Assembly: GCA_015257125.1 (NCBI GenBank)
Contig: JABZKU010000016.1
Coordinates: forward strand, 1-49,501
Direction: 5' to 3'
Origin: Prevotellaceae bacterium
GTDB lineage: Bacteria; Bacteroidota; Bacteroidia; Bacteroidales; Bacteroidaceae
Length of the DNA: 49,501 nucleotides
Shown here: piece by piece, positions 15,773 to 25,164 of the stretch
Position numbering within the stretch: position 1 is the stretch's first letter
Layout: each line of letters opens with the position of its first letter
Position numbers and translations under genes: made by a program
The notes under the pieces: model-generated
What the model was told of the DNA's origin: nothing
Seen by the model: only the letters and a program-made list of their open reading frames with translations
Databases searched by the model: none

Positions 15773-16573
15773 TCAGCGCGCACCGCTGAGCACATAGTTC
15801 ACGCCCAGCGTGACACCCAAGGGGTGCAAGGGCGTGGGCACGGCGGTGAAACTGCGATCGAAGGCCGGTGTGAGAGCCCACGTGAGCTGCGCGTTGAGCA
15901 AGAAGCGCTTCGAAAGCGCATACTCCCCACCCAAGTGCAGACCGAAGCCGCTGTCGTTGAGTTGGTCGCTGAAATCGTAGGACGCACTCCCCTCGTTCGT
16001 CGGGCCGATCAGCACTTTGTCGCCCGTGGGACGGTCGACACGCAGATAACCGTCGGAGGCGGTGCCCGAAAACTGCGTGAGGCTGTACCATTCGAGGTAG
16101 GCGCCGCCCGTGAGCGTGCAACGTCCGATCGGATAGCGCAGCGCGAGGGGGACAAAAAGACCGCGTAGACGAGCGCGCGTGTGGTTACGGCCGAAGAAAT
16201 AGCCCGCGAGCTGCTGACTGCCCTGCACCACTTTGGTGCGATAGCCGCTGACACGCACCTCGGTGTCCATGCCGCGGTCGGTGAAGTAGGCACCGATCGA
16301 GCAATCGACCACACCGCCGGTGCGATAGACCACATCGGCGCCGAAGCGCAGGCCGCCCACGGGCGCATAGTGGTCGACGGCGCGCAATTCGGCGGGCGTG
16401 GGTGTGGGAACAAACGCACCAATCGTATAACCTACGCCGGGGCGCACCGACCAGCGGGCAGTATTTTCAGCATCGGGACGATGAGCCGCGCCGAGGAGGG
16501 GGAGAAAGGCGGCGAACGCCACCACCAACAGGCGGAGGAAGCGAAGGCCGAAACGAGAAACGAGAACGTGCAT
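15773..16573 (-). CDS. Outer-membrane beta-barrel protein
   Basis: This 266-residue protein has a clear signal peptide (MHVLVSRFGLRFLRLLVVAF, with GAAH near the cleavage site) and a body of alternating amphipathic strands. Aromatic and glycine-rich segments (FVPLALRYPIGRCTLTGGAY, GFGLHLGGEYALSKRFLLNA) lead to a C-terminal strand, LGVTLGVNYVLSG. This suits an 8-10 strand porin-like barrel (OmpA-like/PorT-like group). The ATG at 16573 is preferred because it starts the signal peptide. A TTG at 16618 would place the start one base after the upstream stop and add a second hydrophobic run. It follows the PCMD lipoprotein gene and shares its terminator. The ligand or partner is unknown. Confidence 0.7.
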   Translation of the reverse strand: MHVLVSRFGLRFLRLLVVAFAAFLPLLGAAHRPDAENTARWSVRPGVGYTIGAFVPTPTPAELRAVDHYAPVGGLRFGADVVYRTGGVVDCSIGAYFTDRGMDTEVRVSGYRTKVVQGSQQLAGYFFGRNHTRARLRGLFVPLALRYPIGRCTLTGGAYLEWYSLTQFSGTASDGYLRVDRPTGDKVLIGPTNEGSASYDFSDQLNDSGFGLHLGGEYALSKRFLLNAQLTWALTPAFDRSFTAVPTPLHPLGVTLGVNYVLSGAR

Positions 16574-16618
16574 GAGCAAAACGAGATGAAAGAGGAGAAA
16601 AGCGCGAAGCAGCGCCAA

Positions 16619-17788
16619 TTAGAAGGTGAGTCGGCAGTCGTCGACGAGAAGCGTTGAGCCGATGGCGCCGGCAAATTCGGCCCCACCGCGCGAGGAGGTG
16701 AAGACAAGCGCCAAGCTGTAGCCGTGACGGTCGAGCAAACGATTGTCGATGGGCGCTTGCTGCGCAAAAGGCAGATCGAAATGCACCCAAGTTGCGTTTT
16801 CAGCAACGCCGGTGACGGTGAAATCATCGAGAAGTGCCACAGCCACAACGAGCGGCGAGGAGAGAATGTTGCTTCCGTCGAGCGTGACGGCCTTTCCTTC
16901 CGCGTCTGCGTTGCGATAGACCACGGCATAGATGCGCGGGGCGTCCTTTCCGTCAGCAGCGGGGCCTTGTACGGCTTTAAGTTGGGCGTCGGTGAAGACT
17001 TCGCCGGGTTGCCATTTGTAGTACCCCGAGAAACGCGTGGGAATGCGGTTGACCGGCACCCCGAAACGGGTGGCGGCGAGCGGATTGAAGAGGGCGCTGG
17101 CGAGATCGAAGGTGCCGACGAAGAGATTGCCGGCGGCAATGGGTTTGCCGAAGGCGGCTCCAAGATCGCCGGTGCTTTGTGTCACGAGGCGCAAGGCCGT
17201 TCCGGTGCGTCCCTTGGCTTCCACGCTCGTGGGGTACTCGTCGGGCTTGGCATCGTAGCGGCTCAACAAGAAACCGGGGTTGCCGCTCGCCCAGAAGTTG
17301 CGGGCGGTGCCGTCGGCGTTCTTTTCAAACCAAGTGAAATAGTGCGGATCGGGCGAATTGAGGGCGTGCTCTTCGAAACCGAAGAACTCGGGGAAATCGG
17401 CCGCAGGGACGAAACTCATCGTGTAGCGGCGCTTCCATTGCCGGTCTTGCGAGGTCACTTCGTAAGCAATGCGGCGGCGTTGGCGAAAATCGGGTCGGTC
17501 GCCGTCGAGACAGCGGAGAGTGGCGCCGTTGCTGAGCGTAAAGGTCAGAGAGAGGGTGCGCAGCAGCGCGGTGTCGGCATCGGCGGCAAGGGTGAAGACA
17601 ATATCGGTGTCGTTGGCGGACACTTGGCGCACCGGGGTAGCGGTTGTGCCGAGCAAACGCGCGGCGGCGGTCGGTTCGAGGTGAACACTCACGATGTCGG
17701 CCTCAATGCCTGCCGGTTCGTCCTTTAGACAAGAAACGAAAAGGGGCAGTACGCAGAAGAGAACGGGGAGAAAACGAAGTGGAAGCAT
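16619..17788 (-). CDS. PCMD-domain lipoprotein
   Basis: This 389-residue surface or periplasmic lipoprotein has signal sequence MLPLRFLPVLFCVLPLFVSC, with the lipobox Cys at residue 20. An Ig-like N-terminal region (residues 25-130) is followed by a PCMD domain (putative carbohydrate metabolism domain), recognisable from GRTGTALRLVTQSTGDLGAA, GNLFVGTFDLASALFNP, RFSGYYKWQPGE and a closing segment with LLVDDCRL. PCMD proteins are common in Bacteroidota gut and oral species. A glycan-binding role is assumed from the family name and not shown here. The beta-barrel gene follows with at most a short gap, and the two are probably cotranscribed. Confidence 0.85.
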   Translation of the reverse strand: MLPLRFLPVLFCVLPLFVSCLKDEPAGIEADIVSVHLEPTAAARLLGTTATPVRQVSANDTDIVFTLAADADTALLRTLSLTFTLSNGATLRCLDGDRPDFRQRRRIAYEVTSQDRQWKRRYTMSFVPAADFPEFFGFEEHALNSPDPHYFTWFEKNADGTARNFWASGNPGFLLSRYDAKPDEYPTSVEAKGRTGTALRLVTQSTGDLGAAFGKPIAAGNLFVGTFDLASALFNPLAATRFGVPVNRIPTRFSGYYKWQPGEVFTDAQLKAVQGPAADGKDAPRIYAVVYRNADAEGKAVTLDGSNILSSPLVVAVALLDDFTVTGVAENATWVHFDLPFAQQAPIDNRLLDRHGYSLALVFTSSRGGAEFAGAIGSTLLVDDCRLTF

Positions 17789-17808
17789 GGGCGAAAGAGA
17801 AAAACGGA

Positions 17809-17838
17809 AGAGGGTGTGACGCTGTGCGCCACACCTCT
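17809..17838 (-). terminator. Hairpin between upp and the PCMD gene
   Basis: Arms AGAGGGTGTG and CACACCTCT pair with one bulged base. The minus strand then reads TCCGTTTTTCTC. It lies 59 bases after the upp stop and would end the por/gld-upp transcript. Confidence 0.5.
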
Positions 17839-17896
17839 CGTAAGGGGGAATGAGTTTTTAGAAAAACCAATGAGGACAGCGCTTGCCGATCGCCGA

Positions 17897-18556
17897 TCAG
17901 TCGGAGAGTTTGTCGCCGTAGCAGAGGTCGCCGGCGTCGCCCAGACCGGGGACGATGTAGGCTTTTTCGTTGAGCACGGGATCGATGGCGGCAATCCAGA
18001 GCGTAACGTCGTCGGAGGGGAAGAGTTCGCCGAGGCGCTTCACGCCTTCTTCACAACCGATGACGGCGCAAATGTGCAGATGGGCGGGCTTTCCCTTGGT
18101 GAGATAGGCTTGATAGGCCAAATTGAAGGAGCCTCCGGTGGCCAACATGGGGTCGACGAGCATGAAGGTGCAGCCGTTGAGATCGGGCGAGGCGATGTAT
18201 TCGACGCAAATCTCGATGTCTTCCTTGCGACCTTCCTTGCGGTAGGCGCTGACAAAGGCGCTGTCGGCACCGGAGAAGACGTCGAGGAAACCTTCGTGGA
18301 GGGCTAAACCGGCGCGGAGGACGGTGCCGATGACAATACGGTCGTCGGTGGTGTTCACGCGGGCGGGGGCGAGGGGCGTTTCCACGGTCTTTTCGCTATA
18401 GGTGAGGGTCTTCGACACTTCGTAGGCCATGGCGTGACCGATGCGGCGGAGATTTTGGCGGAACCAGGCGCGGTTCTTCTGAATATCCACGTCGCGCAGC
18501 TCGGCGATGTAGTTGTTGATAACGGTGTTGTGCTCGGCGAAATTGATGACTTTCAT
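17897..18556 (-). CDS. upp: Uracil phosphoribosyltransferase
   Basis: Converts uracil and PRPP to UMP (pyrimidine salvage). The 219-residue protein starts MKVINFAEHNTVINNYIAEL, a family-typical Bacteroidota N-terminus. It carries the PRPP-binding loop DPMLATGGSF, an AGLALHEGFLDVF segment, and the C-terminal GLGDAGDLCYG loop that contacts uracil. An upstream start at 18616 would add 20 non-homologous residues and is rejected. It lies 76 bases after gldN on the same strand and could be the last gene of the por/gld transcript, with no functional link to secretion. Confidence 0.95.
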   Translation of the reverse strand: MKVINFAEHNTVINNYIAELRDVDIQKNRAWFRQNLRRIGHAMAYEVSKTLTYSEKTVETPLAPARVNTTDDRIVIGTVLRAGLALHEGFLDVFSGADSAFVSAYRKEGRKEDIEICVEYIASPDLNGCTFMLVDPMLATGGSFNLAYQAYLTKGKPAHLHICAVIGCEEGVKRLGELFPSDDVTLWIAAIDPVLNEKAYIVPGLGDAGDLCYGDKLSD

Positions 18557-18632
18557 GATGGTGCGAAAAAAATGCCGCCATGCTCGGGGAAGAAAAGCCT
18601 CGAACAAGAACGGCAATAGTGGATTTTAGGAA

Positions 18633-19721
18633 TCAGTGACGCTGTCGACGCACGGAAAGTGTGGCCGACGAACGGGGTGATGACGTTTGGGGTTTGGGAG
18701 TTTTCTGCTTCTTGAGCTTTTCGGGCGCTACCTTGCGCGAAGCGACCTTGCGCTGCTCGCCGTCTGTGCTTTCTACTTTGGAAGTGTCTGCGGTATTTTT
18801 GGAACGAACGCTGTCGCCCATCCAAACATTGCGTTGGAAGGTGCGAATCTCGGCTTCGATCTGCTCACGCACCTTCGTGCGCGCCGAATCAGAGGGGGCA
18901 ATTTGCGCAAGGGTGCGGTCTTGGAGGTTCTTGGTTTGGTAGATTGGGCCTTCGTAGCGGTTGGTATTGAAGAAATCGTCGGCCGAAATTTCGGCGGCGT
19001 TGTTGAGATTGCTGCTCATGAGCGAGAGCTTGGCCAGATAGGGGGCGGCTTCTTCGTATTTCACCCAGAAGAGCGGAGTGGTTTGGCTGCTGCCGTCGCC
19101 GAAATCTCCGCTGACCATCAGCGGACAGAGGGCTTCTACTTGCGTACTGAAGGTGCCGGTGTGCTGATTGAAGTAGACGCTTTCTTTAAGATAATAGCGT
19201 TTCACTTCTTCGGAGGGCAAATCGGCGTCGTTGACGCGCATTTTTCCGTCGTTTGTCTCGTAGAAGATGTGGTTGTCGTCCAAAATTTTCTTGCCTTTCA
19301 CCACATGTTTCTCGTCGAAGTGCTCAATGGCGTCGGGCGTGTACTCGTAGGCTTTAATTTTACCGCGGAGAATGAGGTGAAAGAGGTGGACAAACAGATT
19401 TTCTCTCCCCGCTCCCGGCGTCACGGGATAGTAAAGTGGTGCATTGGCATCGCGGGTGAGATCGATTTCTCGGTAGATGTCGCGGCGCCATGCGGCATCT
19501 TGCGGCATGGACGAGGCAGTGGGGAACTCGCGGATGCTGCCCAATACTTTACCGTTGCCGGTTGTGGCGGCAGAACGGGGCGCATTGCCGGCAGACGCGG
19601 CGTTGCGCGCTTCGGTGTTGCCCATTTCGCGAAGGCGAGCGGGGGGTTGCGCCGCAGTGTGGAGGGCTACGGCGAGACCGAAGAGAAGAAGGAGACGAGG
19701 GAGATGCGCTTTGAGCTGCAT
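18633..19721 (-). CDS. gldN: Type IX secretion component GldN/PorN
   Basis: This 362-residue periplasmic protein has signal peptide MQLKAHLPRLLLLFGLAVAL, with HTAAQ near the cleavage site. GldN binds GldK to form the ring-shaped complex under the outer membrane in the type IX secretion system. Family features include WRRDIYREIDLTRDANAPLY YPV, the FVHLFHLILRGKIKAYEY segment, and a central EEVKRYYLKESVYFNQHTG stretch. The last 80 residues are low-complexity, rich in Lys, Ser and Arg, and longer than usual. The gene follows gldM by 15 bases in the expected K-L-M-N order. Confidence 0.93.
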   Translation of the reverse strand: MQLKAHLPRLLLLFGLAVALHTAAQPPARLREMGNTEARNAASAGNAPRSAATTGNGKVLGSIREFPTASSMPQDAAWRRDIYREIDLTRDANAPLYYPVTPGAGRENLFVHLFHLILRGKIKAYEYTPDAIEHFDEKHVVKGKKILDDNHIFYETNDGKMRVNDADLPSEEVKRYYLKESVYFNQHTGTFSTQVEALCPLMVSGDFGDGSSQTTPLFWVKYEEAAPYLAKLSLMSSNLNNAAEISADDFFNTNRYEGPIYQTKNLQDRTLAQIAPSDSARTKVREQIEAEIRTFQRNVWMGDSVRSKNTADTSKVESTDGEQRKVASRKVAPEKLKKQKTPKPQTSSPRSSATLSVRRQRH

Positions 19722-19736
19722 TGTGGGGAGTACGTT

Positions 19737-21290
19737 TTAATTGATGATCACTTCGAGCGATCCGTTGAGCGTTCGCTCGATGCCGTCGGGACCTACGGCG
19801 TGGATATTGCTAATGTAGAAACGTTTGCCGCGAGAGAGTTGGCGAATGAGGTCGCGCTGGGCTTCGGTGAACGAGGCACCGGCGGACGGCCGCGGGAGGA
19901 CATTGCCGAGACGGTCGAAGAAAACGCATTCGAAGGAGCGGACGGTGAACGGAATGTTGAGGAGTCCGTCGTCGATCGCGGCATCCAATCGTGTGGCGCC
20001 GACAATATTTCCCTTGCCGATGCGGCCTCCGCGGAATTGGTCGCCGCCTATCGTGATAAATGCGGCGGGATCGGGGAGTTTTCGCACTTTGAACGAGAAG
20101 GCGCCCATGGTTTGGGACTTGCCGCCCACTTCTCCTGTGACGGTGAAGGTGACATCTTGCCCAACGTGGGCGGGTCGCGCCACATACTTGCCGTTGCCTT
20201 TCGCATTGAGCGTACCTCCGCTCATGCTCAGGTGTATTTTGTCGGAAGAGATGCCCGATGCGCTGACGGAAATGGGGTTGTCGTAGCCGGCATAAAGCAC
20301 GTTCATCAGATCGGCGGCCACCGTTGCACCGGTGGGCGGGGCGATGACAGTATAATGTTGCGAAAATTCGCGACGAACCATCTCACCGGCCGCGTTGGGC
20401 ATGGTGATATAGCCGCGGAAGTCGTAACTGCCGGGCGCGCCGACACGGAAATTGTAGTGACCGTCGGCACTGATGCGCCGACCGTTGATGTATATTTCCG
20501 GACGCTGCGTGGTATCGATCGCGGCCATGAAGACTCTCGAGCGAAACTCGTCGCCGGGGAAGAGCGTCGTGGCTTCGGGCAGCACATAGGCGTTGAGTTC
20601 GTTGACGCGGATGTCCTTTACGCCGATATTGGCCACAAGGGTATGCAGCACTTCGCCTTCGGCTTTGCGAATGTCGCTCTGCAATTTCGAAAGCATCGTG
20701 ACGGCCGCAATGGAAGGCATGGACTCGAACATGTATTCTTGCCAGTTCTTTCCTATATTGTCCTCACCTTGCGGCACCTCGGTGGAGAGGTTGGCGGCGA
20801 CAATGGCGCGACGTCGACGATCGGTTATAAAAGAGGTGGCGAAATCTCGGAAATAATTGACACGACGGTAGAGGAGGCGTCCGCGAAGAGTGGCGGGGTT
20901 GAGCATCACTACTCCCGCAGCTTCGAGGTCGTCTTTGTGCTGAATGTCTTTCGGGTTGCCGTCTGCACCGTCGGTTTCTCGGGCGATGGCCCATTTGAGT
21001 TCGTCGATGTAGCGACAAAGACTGTCGGCCGATCGCTGCACTGCCTGCGCTTTGTCCCACCAAGGCTGCACCTTGACGGGATTCTTGCGATATTGTGCCT
21101 GCAAGTCGTCGAGCAAATCTTTATTTTCCTGTTCCGTCGTGGTGATGGTGCGGTCGAGGCTGTTGCCTACGAGTGAGAAACCTTTGAGCACGTCCGTCGA
21201 AACGTTGAGAGCAAGCATTGCCATCAACACGACGTACATGAGGTTAATCATCTTTTGCCGCGGCGAAACCGGTCTTTTTTGAATGGCCAT
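19737..21290 (-). CDS. gldM: Type IX secretion motor subunit GldM/PorM
   Basis: This 517-residue inner-membrane protein has one N-terminal TM helix (about 14-35, in SPRQKMINLMYVVLMAML) and a large periplasmic part. With GldL it forms the proton-driven motor of the type IX secretion system, and its periplasmic arm reaches GldK/N. The four-domain periplasmic layout is intact: a helical D1 with SLCRYIDELKWAIAR, then beta domains, with ATTLFPGDEFRSRVFMAA and GGDQFRGGRIGKGNIVGATR near the C-terminus. Length agrees with the family. It starts 10 bases after gldL. Confidence 0.95.
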   Translation of the reverse strand: MAIQKRPVSPRQKMINLMYVVLMAMLALNVSTDVLKGFSLVGNSLDRTITTTEQENKDLLDDLQAQYRKNPVKVQPWWDKAQAVQRSADSLCRYIDELKWAIARETDGADGNPKDIQHKDDLEAAGVVMLNPATLRGRLLYRRVNYFRDFATSFITDRRRRAIVAANLSTEVPQGEDNIGKNWQEYMFESMPSIAAVTMLSKLQSDIRKAEGEVLHTLVANIGVKDIRVNELNAYVLPEATTLFPGDEFRSRVFMAAIDTTQRPEIYINGRRISADGHYNFRVGAPGSYDFRGYITMPNAAGEMVRREFSQHYTVIAPPTGATVAADLMNVLYAGYDNPISVSASGISSDKIHLSMSGGTLNAKGNGKYVARPAHVGQDVTFTVTGEVGGKSQTMGAFSFKVRKLPDPAAFITIGGDQFRGGRIGKGNIVGATRLDAAIDDGLLNIPFTVRSFECVFFDRLGNVLPRPSAGASFTEAQRDLIRQLSRGKRFYISNIHAVGPDGIERTLNGSLEVIIN

Positions 21291-21300
21291 GGGCGAATGT

Positions 21301-22380
21301 TCAGGATGCTGAAGTGGGTTGCGTCGGTGCTTCGGGCGATTGTTGGGCGGGGGCAGCGGCAGGTTGTGCGTTTACGCCGCCCATCGCCGCGTAGGGGTTG
21401 CCCATAATATTGAGGGTTTGCACCATCCGCGCGTAGATTTGGTTGACCTCTTCGATCTTCGCTGCGAGATCGCGCGTCTGCGCATTGATTTCCTCGATCG
21501 TTGTGACCTGACGCGAGATAGAAGCGAAGTGCAAGTCGTAGACTTTGTTGATACCGATGAGGGTGCGGTTGAGATTCTCCATCTCTTGCGAATCGCGGGT
21601 GAGGCGTGCGCTCTGTTCGTCCACCTTGGCGAGCGTTTCGTTGAGAGTGCGGAGCTTTTCGATGTATTCTTCCGTCGCCGCCTCCATGTCGGGCGAAAGC
21701 ACGGCCTGCGTTCTGCGCAGCAACTCGTCGTTGGCCAAACGCACGATCTCGGCCAAACGCTGTGCCCCCTCTTCGATGGCGCGCTGTCCCTCGGGCGTTT
21801 CGTAGTGCGCCGCCACAAAAGGAGCGGCCGAAGCCTGCGTTGGCGATGCCGATTCGGACACATTCTCGGCAGACTGCGCAGCCGTCGTTTGCGAACCGGC
21901 TCCTTCGGGTGCAGACACGCCACCTTGCGGCGCGACAAAGGCAACTCCGCTCACCGGTTGCGCCACATAGGCCGCTGCAGGCGCCATTGTGGGTTGCTGC
22001 ACGGGCACTGTTTGAGCCACCGCGGCCGGCGTTTCTTCAGCAAGGGCGGGTGTTTCCACCGCCGCCGCGAGTTGTTCTTCGGGCGTAAGGCCTTCGGCCC
22101 GCTCAATCTCCTCGTCGCTCTCGAAATCGTGCGGAAGTTCTTTGCCGATCTCGTTTTTATCGAACGGACGGTCGAAAGCCGCGAGGAAAAACACCACCGC
22201 TTCCGTTCCCATGCCCAAGAAGAGCATCAGGTTACCGCCTTTGAGGTGCGTCAACTTGAAGAGCGCGCCGAGAATCACGATGGCTGCGCCCCACGAGTAG
22301 GCATAGTTCAGAAAAGTTTGCCCCGGCACACTGTCCATCCAGTGTTGCAGGCGCGTCACGATATTGAGTTTACGAGGCAT
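21301..22380 (-). CDS. gldL: Type IX secretion motor subunit GldL/PorL
   Basis: This 359-residue inner-membrane protein has two TM helices (about 22-45 and 50-68) and a cytoplasmic tail. The second helix carries the conserved glutamate (E60 in LGMGTEAVVFFL), equivalent to the proton-path Glu known from GldL. The tail has an Ala/Pro/Gln-rich stretch at about 110-190 and then a coiled-coil region (EYIEKLRTLNETLAKVDEQS to AKIEEVNQIYARM). The family tail often lacks so long a linker. The C-terminal QPAAAPAQQSPEAP is also low-complexity. It lies 20 bases after gldK. Confidence 0.93.
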   Translation of the reverse strand: MPRKLNIVTRLQHWMDSVPGQTFLNYAYSWGAAIVILGALFKLTHLKGGNLMLFLGMGTEAVVFFLAAFDRPFDKNEIGKELPHDFESDEEIERAEGLTPEEQLAAAVETPALAEETPAAVAQTVPVQQPTMAPAAAYVAQPVSGVAFVAPQGGVSAPEGAGSQTTAAQSAENVSESASPTQASAAPFVAAHYETPEGQRAIEEGAQRLAEIVRLANDELLRRTQAVLSPDMEAATEEYIEKLRTLNETLAKVDEQSARLTRDSQEMENLNRTLIGINKVYDLHFASISRQVTTIEEINAQTRDLAAKIEEVNQIYARMVQTLNIMGNPYAAMGGVNAQPAAAPAQQSPEAPTQPTSAS

Positions 22381-22400
22381 ATCGTTGCGAATTGTGAGAT

Positions 22401-23861
22401 TTATTTCTTTTTATCGGTGGGATTGCCGCTGACGGTGGCCGCTTTCGTGCGCACACAACGGAAACCAATGAACGAACGCGGCTGATTTTGGTATTCCCAA
22501 GTGCGCCACGCCGAACGTATATAAGATTGTGGGTCTTTCCACGAACCGCCGCGCACGCTTTTGCGTTTCAAGAAGTAAGGATCTTCTTTCGCCGCCTCAT
22601 ATCGCAGTTCGGGGTTCACATCGGCCATCGATTGCACGCCGGCTTCCGTGAAGACCGTGTTCGTCCACTCAGCCACATTGCCCGCCATGTCGAACAATCC
22701 GTTGTCATTGGCACCATATTGTCCCACGCGCGAGGTGATCAAGTTGCCGTCTTCGGTGTAATTTCCGCGATCAGGCTTGAAATTGGCGTAGAAACAACCC
22801 TTTTCGTTCTTTGAAGCTGCGCCTTCCCACGGGAAGGTGTGTCCTTCGCGGCCGCGTGCCGCATATTCCCATTCGATTTCGGAGGGCAGGCGGTAACGTT
22901 GAATGTAACGCGCCTCGGGTCCCATGCCGCGCAAGAGGAATTCCGTACGCCATGCGCAGAAGGCCTGTGCCTGCTCCCACGTCACGCCCACCACCGGGTA
23001 GTCGTTGTAGGCCGGCGACGAGAAGTAGTTCTTCATGTACATGGAGTTGCTCGCGTTCGGGAAGTCGTTCACCCACACCGTCGTGTCGGGATAGACGGGA
23101 ACGATGTAGGTGTTGATGAAATCGTAGAGCGACGAGAGCGGACGGTTGATGGTTTCGCGCACGATTTCGCCGTTGTCGTTCACGTAGGCCGTGTCTTTCG
23201 AAATCATCACCACCTCATCGGGGTTGACTTCCACGTCGGTGTTGAGCACACGTTCGCGGGGGTCGAGACGATATTTGCGGAGTGCCGCCTTTTCGTAGTC
23301 GAAAGTCTCGTAGCGGAAGTTCATTTGCTTCACGTCGAGCATGCGCGTGCCGTCGTAGGGGTGCGTTTTATACACACTGTTGAGGGCGCGCTCCTGATCT
23401 TCCGAGGGTTTGCGCCACGGCAAGGGCTTGTTCCAGTTGAGATGCGGCTTGACGGGGTCGCCAAACTTGTCGACCTCAATTTTATACGTCTCATCGCCGC
23501 CGTAAGAGGGGTCGGCGAGTCGTTCGCGCAAGATACTATCGCGCACCCACTCCACAAATTGTCGGTACATCGAGTTGGTCACTTCGGATTGATCCATCCA
23601 GAAACCATCCACAGAGATGTCACGTTGCGAAAGCGGCAGCCCCCAAAGACTGTCGTTCTCGGTCAGTCCCACTTTGAGATAGCCGCGTTTGATTTCAATC
23701 ATGCCGTAGGGCGTGGGTTCGAGGGGCACCGCCGAGCGTTGTCCCGTCACTTCGCCACCGTTGCGCATGGCCATGTTGCCCCCGCCGAAGCATGATGCCA
23801 AAGAGAGCAGCAGCAGAGTCAGTGAGGGGAGAACATGTAGAGGCTTGCAGTGAAATTTCAT
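22401..23861 (-). CDS. gldK: Type IX secretion lipoprotein GldK/PorK
   Basis: This 486-residue outer-membrane lipoprotein has signal sequence MKFHCKPLHVLPSLTLLLLS and lipobox LASC (Cys 23). The body is the formylglycine-generating-enzyme-like fold used structurally in GldK: DQSEVTNSMYRQFVEWV, VTWEQAQAFCAWRTEFL, YRLPSEIEWEYAARG, DMAGNVAEWTNT, VRGGSWKD and FIGFRCVR. With GldN it makes the periplasmic ring of the type IX secretion system. It is preceded by porP (119-base gap) and followed by gldL, M and N, the order known from Porphyromonas and other T9SS-bearing species. Confidence 0.95.
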   Translation of the reverse strand: MKFHCKPLHVLPSLTLLLLSLASCFGGGNMAMRNGGEVTGQRSAVPLEPTPYGMIEIKRGYLKVGLTENDSLWGLPLSQRDISVDGFWMDQSEVTNSMYRQFVEWVRDSILRERLADPSYGGDETYKIEVDKFGDPVKPHLNWNKPLPWRKPSEDQERALNSVYKTHPYDGTRMLDVKQMNFRYETFDYEKAALRKYRLDPRERVLNTDVEVNPDEVVMISKDTAYVNDNGEIVRETINRPLSSLYDFINTYIVPVYPDTTVWVNDFPNASNSMYMKNYFSSPAYNDYPVVGVTWEQAQAFCAWRTEFLLRGMGPEARYIQRYRLPSEIEWEYAARGREGHTFPWEGAASKNEKGCFYANFKPDRGNYTEDGNLITSRVGQYGANDNGLFDMAGNVAEWTNTVFTEAGVQSMADVNPELRYEAAKEDPYFLKRKSVRGGSWKDPQSYIRSAWRTWEYQNQPRSFIGFRCVRTKAATVSGNPTDKKK

Positions 23862-23980
23862 TGGTTTGTTGGGGAGAATGAGTCGTGTATTGTGGGAAAG
23901 GCGTGCCGGCTCACCGAAGCAAATCGGTCATTTGCCGCCCGTTCGTCGGGCAGATAGGACATCGCCGTGCGGCATCGGGT

Positions 23981-24961
23981 CTACAACCAGCGCACACTTC
24001 GATGGAGGTTGCGCCCTTTCTTGCCCAAATCGATGGGAAGGCGGTAGATCAGCGAGATTTCGTGCTGTCCCGCACCCAGTCCTAAGCCGGAAGTGAAGGC
24101 CTCGTAGCTGTAGGCAATGTCCAAACCGCGCAGCGTACCGCCGAAAAGCAGCGCCACCGAGCGACCGGGTGCGTAGTTGATACCGCCGAACAAGCGCCGT
24201 TTCTCGTAGGCATATTCACCGCGGAGGGTCAAATCAACGCGCCAGTCGGCAAAATCGCTGCGCAACATCGCCGAGGGGATTATGGAATATAACGATTCGT
24301 CGGGGCGAATATTGTAATGCGCCGCGAAATTCAACATGTTTTTCACCTTCATGCGGTGCGTGTCATCCCATTCCACCGTAGGGGCGGTGAGATGCAACAC
24401 AGAAGCCGAAAGGCCGAACTGCGGACGGTCGTAGGACGCGCCGGCACTGAGGTCGAATCGCGAACCATTGAGTTGTGCCGCCGGGAAGGCCGGGTCGTTC
24501 GCGTCGTTGAGGTCGGCTTTTCCGCCGTCGATGCCCTCTTGCAACATATCGGCCTGCACACCCAGCGAAAAACGGCCGCCGAGCCAGTTGCGATGCAGCG
24601 CATATTGTAGTGCAAAACGCTTGTGCGAGAACAAACCGATGGCATCGTTCGTGAACATCGCGCCCACTCCGTGATCCGCTCCGCCGAAGCGGAAAGCCAT
24701 ATCTGCGCCGGCCCACATCGTGCTCCCCGCTTGCGAATAGCCCGTGGCGTGCGTTTGCACCGCACCGCTCACGGTGAGTTGCGGCGAACGGCCGGCTGCC
24801 GCGGGGTTCCACTGCGGTTCGATGCGCCAATAGTGCACAAAGGCCGGATCTTGTTGCGCCCACGCACCGAGCACCCCCGCACAACTCAACAAAACGAGCA
24901 GCACGAGCCGACCGAACGGACGAAGACCGAACGACAAACGGAGGAGGGGAAGAGCCGACAT
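23981..24961 (-). CDS. porP: PorP/SprF-family outer-membrane protein of the type IX secretion system
   Basis: This 326-residue beta-barrel protein has signal sequence MSALPLLRLSFGLRPFGRLV, with AWAQQ at the cleavage site. Mature sequence begins QDPAFVHYWRIEPQWNPAAA G, the family's NPAxAG start. Many alternating strands follow, and it ends HEISLIYRLPIDLGKKG. PorP/SprF proteins link the motor-driven machinery to the outer membrane. The ATG at 24961 is chosen because the promoter -7 element lies at 24998-24991. The longer frame to 25123 crosses it and has no homology. It heads the porP-gldKLMN cluster. Confidence 0.9.
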   Translation of the reverse strand: MSALPLLRLSFGLRPFGRLVLLVLLSCAGVLGAWAQQDPAFVHYWRIEPQWNPAAAGRSPQLTVSGAVQTHATGYSQAGSTMWAGADMAFRFGGADHGVGAMFTNDAIGLFSHKRFALQYALHRNWLGGRFSLGVQADMLQEGIDGGKADLNDANDPAFPAAQLNGSRFDLSAGASYDRPQFGLSASVLHLTAPTVEWDDTHRMKVKNMLNFAAHYNIRPDESLYSIIPSAMLRSDFADWRVDLTLRGEYAYEKRRLFGGINYAPGRSVALLFGGTLRGLDIAYSYEAFTSGLGLGAGQHEISLIYRLPIDLGKKGRNLHRSVRWL

Positions 24962-24990
24962 GGAGTTTCTTCGAATAACTATATTGTGGG

Positions 24991-24998
24991 CAAAGTTA
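24991..24998 (-). promoter_or_regulatory. porP promoter -7 element
   Basis: TAACTTTG on the minus strand, 29 nt before the porP ATG. The -33 position has TTT instead of TTG with about 20-nt spacing. It would drive the type IX secretion cluster. Confidence 0.55.
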
Positions 24999-25164
24999 AT
25001 ACAAATGCGCCAAATGATAAAATCTGCGACCGCGGTTTTGCATTTCGCGCGCGAGCAAGTGTTCTTTTTATCGTTTTCGCCCCCTTGCAGGCCATTTCCC
25101 GCCGCATGTCCCCCACTTCTCATTTCCCTCGCGCTGTGTCGACGCCCCGAAGCCCCTTTTCGTC

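Noticed and set aside
15380..15789. Several overlapping open frames on both strands
   Set aside because: They arise from the stop-poor 21-bp repeats and the inverted-repeat element. None has a normal start region.
18687..21176. 829-codon plus-strand open frame opposite gldN and gldM
   Set aside because: It spans two well-identified genes and their gap, has no recognised domain, and follows from composition.
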